Source of the DNA: Galaxea fascicularis
Taxonomy: Eukaryota > Cnidaria > Anthozoa > Scleractinia > Euphylliidae
DNA: 64,000 bases
NCBI GenBank assembly: GCA_948470475.1
Contig: OX419345.1
Coordinates: 1,412,501-1,476,500, forward strand
Reading direction: 5' to 3'
Below are positions 34,547 to 45,900 of this stretch, one piece after another. The notes beneath the pieces are model-generated. The model worked only from the letters and a program-made list of their open reading frames with translations. It ran no database searches and had not been told where the DNA came from. A program made the position numbers and the translations under genes. How positions within the stretch are numbered: position 1 is the first letter of the stretch; each line of letters starts with the position of its first letter.

Positions 34547-36903
34547 TTTTAACTTGTTCCGTTTCTTTCAATCTCACCGTTGCTACTTTGACAACTTCTG
34601 GTGTTGACCTCCTGTTTTATCGTGTACTCGTCTTTATGAAGCAGGTTCTAAAAAAAGGTTCGGAAACTGAGAATATTCGCTGAAACTGAGTGGTGCCTTT
34701 CCGGTCCACTCACGCCGCCTTGCTTCCATTAAAAAAACACACGAGCGCGAATATGCACTTAATTTCCTCAGGGAGAACACTCGAGGATAACTTTGCCGAA
34801 AGCTTTTATATTTGCGACTAAATTTTTCTGTTTTGTCTCCCTTTTAACGACTGCAGGCAGAAAAAAAAACACCCTGGAATTTCTAACATTGCCAATATCA
34901 ATGTAAGTAATGTGTTCAACAGTTAGGTTGTTGAAATGACTAACTGTATATTATTGATGAAGGCCACATTTTTTCGTGGTGGTTCTTTCATCAACTTTTT
35001 TAAAAATTAAATTGATGAGATTTTTGATCGACGGAGGTGGCGGCAATAAACATTAACTACATGCATAACATACCGGCCCTTCAAGAGACACTTGCAACTG
35101 CAACAATGCACTTGAGAAAACTTTTTCAGCTAAATGGAAGTAAAAACGTACTGTTTATAATGGCTTAAAATTAAAGGCCTGAGAAACCGTCCGGTTTTAC
35201 CCCCTGTGTTTGAGAGCCGACAATTTCGACTGCAGGTTAGTATATTGTCATGTTAAATCTTACGGAAATGTTACTCGGTATAAATTTGTTTTCAGTTTTT
35301 TTAATGGACTATTAATTTGGACTGCTATTTAGCTAAGAATTAAATTTTTTCAAAAGTATCGCTACAAAGATTTGACGCAAATTGTTCTTTCCGCCTCAGC
35401 CTTAATTGATACTGCTATATTTACTTCACGGTTCTTCGGAAGGATTTGGGATTATTTGTTTATTAAAAGGTTCATATTGGGTCTTTGGCCTCCTATTGAT
35501 GCAAACCGGTTACAATCAGTTTAACTGAATTAAGTTATTATTGTCATCATCGTCATCACCATCATCATCACGTTACCACCATCGTTAACATTATCATTAT
35601 TTCAGTATATTTTGTTATTACACTATTACTTTTATCATCAATATTGCTTTTTGGTATTATTGATATCTTTTTTGACGTAATGGTTTCGGTACCCTGGCTC
35701 CAGAGGCCCGTTGAGAAAATAAATATCCTTGAAAGCCAAATCAGAAGGCCAGAGACGGGTCTCTGTTCGCAGGAGCCGAGAAATTCGTTTACATGTCATC
35801 AAATTAGGACAGAATTTGTCCTAGTGTGTTGATTGGTTCTTCAAATGGAACAACAACTGTGATTGGCTTTCGAAAAGCGTGGTTTCCCAGCCTTCAATTT
35901 CATTTTTGATTTGATTTCAATTTGATCAGTCATTTTATTGAAAAAAAAAAAACGTAAAACATTTCATTTTGCTAACAAAATGTTTCAACTTTCATTGTCA
36001 AAAAAAAAAAAAGTTAAAAAAGTCGATGAATTTTTCTTACGGCAGCGATGGACCACCATACACGTGTCCTAAATCTTTGGGAGTCAAAACAAGATAGCTA
36101 ATATTGGCCAACGCCATTTTCCGCCACAGAGGCTAACATATTACAATTCATACACTTATTAAACAAGTGACCTTAACGACCAGATTATCTGTATTTTTCG
36201 TCAATTTTATAGAGAGGGAAGCCATAATGTCTCGTGCAATTGTACTTACAGCCTGTATGCCCTCAACAAAAACATAAACCTCAATCTACATTCACACCTC
36301 TTACGGTGTAACGAAAAGAGACACCATATTAATTTCATATTGTTTTTCAATGTATGACCCTCGAAAGACTTGCTCGCTTGGCCATTTTTAAAGCCTCGTC
36401 CACATGAGCAATTTTTAAATGACAAATATATTTGATTGTGTAGATGGCACAGAAAATATTTGTCAACAGTCGTCAGTTTAGTTCAGAACAGATAAGAGGA
36501 AACTTGGTCAGTGGGAGATTGGGGACAACCAATATCTGCCACATTTTATGTGACAAGTCGTCTACAAGGGCAGTTTTTCGTGTGTGACAACTTTTATTTG
36601 TCACATAAAAGCTAACGCGCCAGCTTTTCAGCAAATGTATTTGCGACATAAAAATTGGCCAATTTCCTTCGTCTACACGAGCAAATAAAAATAAAAATTG
36701 TCACATAAAAATTGCTCGTGGTTGGTACATGCCTCCCCTACCCCCATCTCCTGGGGATGAGATTGTTCTACATGCGGGCTAGTTTCCAGTTCGCACGTGG
36801 GTAATATGGCCGACCGATCGACTTGGTAAAAGTAGGAAGTGTTTTTAACTCCATCGGTAACCGAAATTATAGGCGAAATATTAGAACAGTCTCTCCGAAA
36901 AAC
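34547..36903. other. Divergent intergenic region GPCR / GNL2
   Basis: No exon recognised. It contains a CATCAT/ATT microsatellite at 35540-35640, A-rich runs near 35940 and 36000, and a MITE at 36396-36720 that ends about 180 bp before the GNL2 start. Promoters of both genes must lie here. Confidence 0.4.
36396..36720. mobile_element. Foldback MITE upstream of GNL2
   Basis: Left end CACATGAGCAATTTTTA and right end TAAAAATTGCTCGTG are inverted repeats. Internal copies of tgacaa/tttatgtgaca and a second cgtctacacgagcaa motif repeat in both orientations. The right terminus is diverged, so no target duplication could be set. Confidence 0.6.
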
Positions 36904-39900
36904 ATGGCTAAGACAAGGAAAGGATCAGGGACGGAGAAAACCGCCCGGAAGTCAAACAGCAGCATGAATCCGGGTAAAAAGAACTTACTACTCTATATCG
37001 AAGGGTCCTTCGATCTCGATTTGTCCAGTTGTCGTTCTAGTCTGTTGCATTACTGTGATCTAAAGATCAAAGACAACTCTCTTACTTTTAATTAACTTAA
37101 CTGAATTGAAATTAAACATTTGCAGATCGCGCTAAACCCGCTGCAGGATCCAATATGAGAGATAAGTCAACTATTAACAGACTTAAGATGTATAAATCAG
37201 GGGGAAAGGCTATAAGGTTTGTGAAAACTACCACATGACAGACAAATGGTGCATAGTAAGTACTTAACCCTTTAAACTGGCCCTTAGAGTGATCAGCATC
37301 AAATTTCTTCTTGTAATATTAATGTTTTATAAAACCAGGGCCCACAGAGCAATTTTTAAAGTGCGGGGGACGGGAGAGGGGCGACTCTATAAAAATGGTT
37401 AAAACATAGACTTATTTCATCAGGCTTGGATGTTTTCCCAGGAGGTCCACTAGCTTTAGCTGACCATGAAAGTACCTTTCATTTCTGGAAATGTGTTTCA
37501 CTAAATTTATTATTTTTCCTACAAAAAGTAGAGGAAGGCCCCTGGCCCCCGGCCCCCGGCCCCCGGCCCCCGGCCCCTCTCCGTGCACTGTCCCTGAAAA
37601 GAGAGTGGTCACGAGAATTAAGACAGGATCACACAAGATGAATTTGGCTGATATTCCAATTTCTCCCTACCACTTCTACAGGAAATGTGTAGAGTCAACA
37701 AATGAGAATTTGAATTTTGATCTGAAGGTTTAAAGGGTTCATATTAGTCTTGTTCTCCAGATTTGCTTATTTTCGTGAAGCTGAAGTCACTCCTCACTTT
37801 GGTTTAATTGTTTGTTGTTAGAAATAAACAAGGAAAAATAGTAAAACCAGCTCCTTTCCAGAATTCAGCTTTGTCAGGAGAAGTTGCAAGAGTTGCACCA
37901 AACAGAAAATGGTTTGGTGAGTGTGAAGGGATACAAGTCTTCATAATAGTGCCACTTTAAATACAGACAGTCAATTGATCAATCATAAAGCTTGGTAGCC
38001 AGCCAGTTGGTCAGGCAGTCAGTCAGCAAGTCAGTCTGTGTGTCAATCAGTCAGTCAGTCAGTCAGTCAGTCAGCCAGCCAGCCAGTCAGTCAGTCAGTC
38101 AGTCAGTCAGTCAGTCAGTCAGGAAGGCAAGGAGACCATCAGGAAGGCAAGCAGGACTTCAGCCACCCAACCAGTCTGCTGGTCAGCTAGTCAGCTAGAC
38201 AGCCAGCTACTCAGTCAGTCAAGTCCTTTGCCATGAAAATGTTTGGATGGTCATTAAAATGATCATCCTTTCATGATTCATTCATGAAAATAAACGTCAT
38301 CCATTAATTACAAAAATAGTCTTAATTAACCTAAAACTGGTATTAAGACCAATATCAAGCCACATTTGTAAACTTGTGAAATTAATGTGACAGGCAAATC
38401 TTGACTGTTGTGCATTTTTTTGCTTGTCATTCAACAATAATTTGTCACTGGCAAGTACAATTAGCTCAATGGATGGTCAACAGGGGGGCAATGAACCCCA
38501 AGAAATTAATTACTAATAACTATTTCATGCAAAATCCAGTGAATAGATAAAATAGTATTTTGTTTATCATTAGGGAACACAAGGGTGATATCCCAGAATG
38601 CCTTGCAGTCATTTCAAGATGAAATGGGAAAGGTGTTAAATGACCCATATAAGGTAAATCAACTTGGAGCCCTCTGATCAATGAGGAAAACTAGACAGTC
38701 TCAGATTTACAGTGATTTCAAAGTTATGATGCAAGAACATGACCCCATGAACAACAGATAGGGTACAGAGCCCTTTTAATTTATCAGACAGTGTGGTTTT
38801 AAGACCTTATGAAGGTCTGAAATGGTAACTTGAGGAGTTTGTGATTGTTTAAAAGTTTCCTGTTGACAGAGAATGGTGGAGACAAAAGCTCTTCTGAACT
38901 CTCTTTCTTTTTTGTTGTTGGTTAGCTTTTTATGGTTCCATTCTGCCGGGTATGGACCTTTTTATGTCAGAAATGTAGGTCCACATTTATAGTATAATTT
39001 GTGATTTGCATATTTTAAAGGCCTGATTTTACGAAACTAGTTTATGACTTTAGCATAAAAGTAAACCAACTGAAATGATGCACAAATGATTTCTTTCGAA
39101 GCTGAACTAAAGAAATCAACCATGCATTAGATTCTGTTTGTTTCTGTTTCTTCAGCTTAATTTGGCAAATGTCATATGTTAATTTGGGAAACTACATTTT
39201 CAAATGACAACCTGTCTGTAGACCAACATAGAGTAAATTTAATGAATTGTGTACTTGAAGGCCAAATTGCTACTCATTGATGCCCTGTTTTGCACCAAGC
39301 CGTTCAACTGCACATTGAATATCTTGGTTTTCTGTGTTTGCAGGTTGTGATGAGGCAAAGTAAACTGCCACTGTCTCTTCTCAATGACAGAGTTCAGTCT
39401 GCAAGAGTTCATATCCTGGATACAGAGGGTTTTGAAACAACTTTCGGACCCAAAGCACAACGCAAACGACCAAACCTTAAGGCAGCTGATGTGCAGGTAT
39501 CAAGCTATATGTCCTTTAATAATTATTTATTTGTTTCATTTAATAAAGTACATTTAATTTTTCAAAAAAAAATAATGTGTAGTCTCATTACGCCTGACAA
39601 AAAATAAAAAATTATTATGATCCTGTGGGAAAGCATTTTGCAAGACTCTTGTAGTTAACTTTTCATTTTTCTTTTTCAGAGTTTTGTGGAAGCTGCTCAG
39701 TTATCTTCAGGTACGAAATTCTGTCTAAGCTGTGTACAAAATTGACATGTTGTTATTGCATATTTTATTTTGCTTTTTATTATTAAAATAATTTGTTGTT
39801 TTAGCAATATTTAGTGTGAGCCTGGTGTTTTTTTTTTGTGGTTTGTTTCCTTCTAAATAAAAGAAAGAGTGGCTGATTATTTAGGAAAAAAAGACTGGAT

Positions 39901-42900
39901 TTAACATGCAAGACTTCTAAGCTAATTTGACCTGTCATATTAGGCTGATAAACATTGGTTTAAGTTGGTATTCATTTGATGACATAATTTTCATAATCAC
40001 TTTCTTTGTCGAAAGCTATCACTTTTACAACTGGCTAAAGAAAGTGTGACATATGCTTTAAACAAAAAAAAATTGATTTTATTAGTAAGTCATCTTTGGA
40101 GCTAAATGGCAATTCACATTCTTGCACTGAATATTTGTTTTACAATTAGAAGTGATATTTGGTGGAAACAGCTTTATAGTGTGTTAGTCAAGTAGATTTG
40201 TCATGGGGTGCTGAGGAAAAAGGAAACCTACCCACCGGCTAAGCTTTTTGTTTTCAATTTTAAACTGTTAATAAAGAGCTGAAAAAGAGATTGAAGATGA
40301 AGATGACATTGTTGGTCAACTTTTCTAATTTGCAGAAATGTATGATGAAGATAAGGACATGAATCTTGTAAGAGAGGACGATGGTGAAAAGTAAGCACCT
40401 CAGTGCTGACATTAAGAGTATTGTCAGGGTAACATTAGACTAGAGATGGGAGGAACACTGCAGGATGAGTTGGCAACCATCTTTGCTTGGTACAGCTGGT
40501 CAGCTTAGCAGATTCTCTGAAAACCACAGCAAAACCCAATTGTAATTTAGAACTTTCCTGTTATCACAGAAATTGTCATTTAGTAGGGTCTTATTCCAAG
40601 GGAAAGCCTTAACCTTTTCAAGAATGTGTATGTGGACCATGGACCAACAGTATTAGTAAATGATATTGTTTCAGGGCTTTCATAGCAAGAATACTATCAG
40701 TATACAAGGTAGTCAGATTTTAGCAAATTGATCTTTTCTTAAAGTCACCCACTTTTTCTGGGAGTGTGTATGGGGGCTTTTGCGGGTTAGTTTCTGTTGA
40801 CGCCATTACTAAAAACGAATATTAATTTATTATTAGAGATGAGGCCAGAGAATCTCTCTTCACAAAAGGACAATCCAAAAGAATCTGGAATGAGCTGTAT
40901 AAGGTGAGAAAACTGATCATTGGATAAATGATTTGGACTGACTTGAATTGTGTTGTATGTATTGCATGTTCAGTTAAGTTATCTAATTTTATAAATTTTG
41001 TTCATATTTCAGGTCATAGATTCCTCTGATGTGGTCATACAGGTATAAATGCAAATCTTTCTTACTTTTGGTGAAATTGATGGACAAAATTGATTATTGA
41101 TGAAATAACTTATTACCGCTGAATATTAAATCTACTAGAAATACTGTTGGAAGTAAGTAAAAAAGCACTAACTAAACCAAAATCTTACATTCTCTAAAAT
41201 AATGCTCACTGAAAATTGGGTACTGAAAGTTACATGCTTTGTCAGGTTATAGATGCTCGTGATCCCATGGGAACGCGTTCCAGCCATATTGAATCTTTTA
41301 TGAAGAAAGAAAAGCAGCATAAACATCTGATTTTCGTCCTCAACAAGTGCGACCTGGTTCCAACCTGGGTGACGGTAAGAAAGTCATTATCAACTGAATA
41401 GGCCTGTAGCCAGGATTTTGAATGGAGAAGTGCGTCGGACCGCCATCGGCGGACTGCTCGTGCACCTCAAGTTGGTAGGAGTTCTCTCTCCAGAGCCACA
41501 CAAAATGGCCCTTTTCAGAGCCAAAACACAAGGAAAAGTCTTTACCTTTATGATTTATTTAGTGGCGTTTTTATGGGCGGAATTTTTTCACAGTGTTTCA
41601 GTGCAAATTATAGTTTATGTTTTGGTTTATTAGTGACTGTTCATTAGATGGACCATTAGATTGAAACTTCTCTGAAACCCTCTGTTTCCAATAAATGCCA
41701 GTTAGTTTGATTTTTGAAAACTAATGTTTTAAGCAGACCTCCCCTTGGGGTGTGTGGACGCACTAAAGATTACTTTTGCATTTGTTACCTGAGCATGCAC
41801 ATTGGAAAACAGACTTTTGATTTTGCATGAACAAGAGCATGTTGTATCCAAGTATTGTGAGGACAAGGATTTCCAAGCCACAAGCACTGTCCCATTCCTG
41901 CTGTTCTCAACAGCCATCTAGAGTCTCCCTTTCCTTCGTTTATGAATGTCCACTTAAAAAGACAAAGTTTTTGGATGTTTACATTTAACTCCAAACCATG
42001 AGTTGCTGGTGATTAGTTATAGTGTTCTGTTTCTCCCTTTACAGCAAAGATGGGTGACAGTATTGTCTGCAGAATACCCGACCCTTGCCTTCCATGCCAG
42101 TGTGACAAAGCCTTTTGGTAAAGGAGCACTTATTAACCTCCTTAGACAATTTGCTAAGGTTTGTTTCATTTGTTCGATGTGTTTTTTCTTGTTGTAAAGG
42201 AATAAACAAAACGATTTCCATTGATAATATAATATTGTGCTTAATTTTCTCATTGTTTGAAAACTGTTTTAAAACTCTTTTTGTCTGACAATCTTATGGA
42301 AACATAATTTATCATGAATACAAAGCCATAACTAATATTTTTAAATATTTAATAACGTAAACGTTATTTTCCCACTGCAATTGTTTTTCTTGTCTTTTCT
42401 CAGCTTCATACAGATAAGAAGCAAATAAGGTTAGTTTTATAAACAGGTATTAATTAATTAATTAATTAATTAATCAATCAATCAATCAATCAATGTATAA
42501 GAGAAACAGTTGCCATTCTTGTAACTAACTTTGGGTGTTACATGTACTAAACAAAGCTTACAGCACATAACTGCGATGGCTTTTCACTCACTAATAAATT
42601 GTAATTTGTTGCTTAGAATCAAACGTTTGTTACTGAAAGAGATCAGTATGATGACCCTAAGATTGAAGTGTTTGATGAAGCTCATTCTTTTGTTTTTTCT
42701 GATTTTTTTTTGGAACTAGTGTTGGTGTCATAGGCTACCCTAATGTTGGTAAGAGTTCAATTATCAACACACTAAAAGCTAAGAAAGTTTGCAACGTGGC
42801 ACCCATTGCTGGAGAAACGAAGGTAAAGTAACTTTCGTCCCTTTAACCCTTGAAGTCTCAGAAATGATCAGCATGTATCATCTCCTTATAACATCAATAC

Positions 42901-45900
42901 ACTGCCCAGCAGAAAGGTAGTGAGAATAGAAAAAATTATCAGCCAGAGGAAGTTATCTTGATATAACCCTAAATTCACTCAACTATTGTACAAGGAACTG
43001 TACAGCAGCTAGAAAGGAGAATTAATTATCAGATCTTGGGGGTTAGTGCCAATTGATCAGTGACCTGGGACTATTTTCTCCTTACGGTGTTCCTACTTTT
43101 CTCTGTTTGACAGGTGTGGCAGTATGTAACACTGATGAGACGGATTTATCTGATTGACTGTCCTGGAGTGGTGTACCCAAGTGGTGATTCAGAGACAGAT
43201 ATCATTCTTAAGGGGGTGGTAAGTTCTGATCTTACAGAAATGTTGAATGTGTGCGTTGATCTATACAATACAATACAATACACTACAAAACACTACACTA
43301 CATTACAATACACTACAATACAATAACTTTTATTTCAACTTGATGGTGATTAAAGCGTTGCCGCTTATGGGGTCGTGCATTTCTAAAACTGAAGAGATAA
43401 AAGTATATTAAAATCGTCTTAGTAATCTAAGAAATTATCGCTATTATTGTTGGGCATTGTTTGTGGAGATTTCCGCCTGAAAGTCCAAATTACGGAGATT
43501 GTCAGATTTAGAGGCCATTCTAGTGTAATTCTTAACGTTGGATGTCTTTACAAGATCCGTAGTAAGGAGGTTCCACACAATAGATGCTCGGAATGCTATT
43601 GAATTTTTCATGAAATATGTGTTGAAGCGAGGCACTATTACCGTATTCATAGTTCGTGAGTGATGTATTGGAAAAGTCTTCTTAGTTAAGTTCTTGACAC
43701 CAATTTAAATTTCCTTTCTGAGCATGGCGAAACCACCCATGCGTAAGTTGACAGAACCATGTGTAAGGATGTCCAGGGCATTCTTTGTAAGGAAATCGGC
43801 GCACGTTAGAGAGCTCAACGGTGCCAATTTACCCGGTTATTAACGCAACGAGAGAACCCTGGGAACGAGGAAAACCTAAAATTAGTTTCACTCTTTACCT
43901 TAATAATAATAATAACAATAATAATACTAATTAATACTTGTAACGCGCATTTTAACATGACGTAATGATCAAATGCGCGATATCACTTGCTGAATAGATC
44001 AGAAGATTGACACTAGGGGTGGTCACAGCCAGGGCTCGTTACGTCCCTAGTGGTTCTTTAACGTCCCACATAATCAATTATGAGGACTCGTGAGACGGGA
44101 CCTCCGGCTTATCGTCCTTATCCGAGAAGACTAGAAAGTCTAACCATTTGCAGATGTCGTTGCAAAGGAAGCACTTTCTCCTCAGTTATTTAAAGACCCT
44201 GAGTGTTGGTGCGGCCGGAGTTTGAACCCACGACCTCCCGCACGTTAGTCCGGCACTCTAACAACTGGAAACCAATCCTCTTATTCACGCCATTTTAAGA
44301 TGGCAGAGACATTATTAGTTAGACCGAAATTGCCCGCTGAAGTTGTATTTATTTTATGAGTTGAGCTCCTCGGCCCAGTATTCAGCTCTTGTCACTTTTT
44401 TCCCCATGTGTAAACTGTTTTCGTGAACAGGTCTCTCGCCATTCATGAAGTTATGCGATTCAAATGTAGTTGAAAGTGGAACAATCTGTCGATCCCTTTT
44501 CATTTCCTTTTTGCATGTTGTCAGGTTCGTGTGGAGAATGTCAAAGACGCGGCCTGTCATATCCCAGAAGTACTGGAACGAGTGAAGCGTGAGTACATAG
44601 CGAAGACATACAAGATCTCATCATGGACGGACGCTACGGACTTCTTAGAACAACTTGCTCAAAGGACTGGTAAACTACTCAAGGTTGGCAGATGATTTTT
44701 AACATACTTCGTTCACTCGATAAATCGACATTCGCGTTGTAATGGACGGTGTAATTCTCGCGTTTGATTGCTTTAGAGGAGTTTGCGATTAAAGTTTTTA
44801 CAATGGACGGTGTAATTCTTTCGTTTTGATTGGTCTAGAGGAGGTTGGGATTAAAGTTTATGCACTGATAGACGGTGTAATTCTCGCGTTTTGATTGGTC
44901 TAGAGGAGTTTGCGATTAAAGTTTATACAAAGGACGGTGTAATTCTTGCGTTTGATTGGGATTAAAGTTTATATTGTAATGAACGGCCTAATTCTCGCGT
45001 TTGGCTTGCAATTGAAGTATAGATGCACGCATAACGTCATGAGTTGAAAAAAGTTAAAAACAATATACGAAACAATCAGAATTCATTTGTACTCTGATAA
45101 CACAAGGAGGACTTCAAAACGTGACAAGACCACCAGTCACACTACTCGCCTGCTGCTTGTAGCGTAAGTCTTTGTTCTTGTCACGTTATGACGTCATCCG
45201 TACGTTATCAGAGTAATGACACACTGTAATAAATAGATTGTATAAATTTATTATCTTCTTTTTTAATTATCCTGTTTTACCGTGTACAACATTGTGAGCC
45301 CCTTACAATTAAACCAGTTATCTTTCTTGCAGCCGCTAGGCTCGTATTTCAAAATTTCAGTAAGTATTACAATGTATAATAATCATACTGCGCTATTAAG
45401 TGACCAATTTCAGCACTTTGGCCTCGTTTTTCCCAGCATCGAAAGTAGTTAGAAACTTGGAATAGTTCATTTGTGAGCAGTTAAAATCAGTTAGAAAGGT
45501 TTTAGTGGCGATTTGACTTTCAAAGGCCTCGTTTCACTCTAACCCCCATCCACGTCGCAAGAACCAACCATAACCGCAAGTCTTCAATTCTGTTTCTCAG
45601 GGTGGTGAAGCAGATGTGAACACCGTGGGTAAAATGATCTTGAACGATTTTCAGCGTGGAAAGCTGCCGTACTTTGTGTCGCCACCAAGCAAGGTAACCC
45701 TGTTTGTGTTTTCAGCTTCAAAGCGTACGGATTCTATAGAAAGTTTTGTCCTTACTCGTAACACCTCAAACTGAATTTATTCAGCTTGGCTTATTCACCG
45801 ACACTATCTGTTATCGCTGAATTGCCTTGTTGCGTTATTCTGAAAGCTTTAAATTAGGTTGACAAAGTCGAGCTATGTACTCTTGAGCTGATTTCCATGG

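Noticed and set aside
38000..38198. Ser/Gln/Val-rich frame
   Set aside because: It is a translation of the CAGT tetranucleotide array inside a GNL2 intron.
41418..41633. 71-codon frame in GNL2 intron 10
   Set aside because: It lies between exons whose phases already join. The sequence looks like a dispersed repeat.
45334..45362. Potential extra GNL2 exon after an AG at 45333
   Set aside because: The reading frame and phase do not connect exon 15 to exon 16, which join directly in phase 0.
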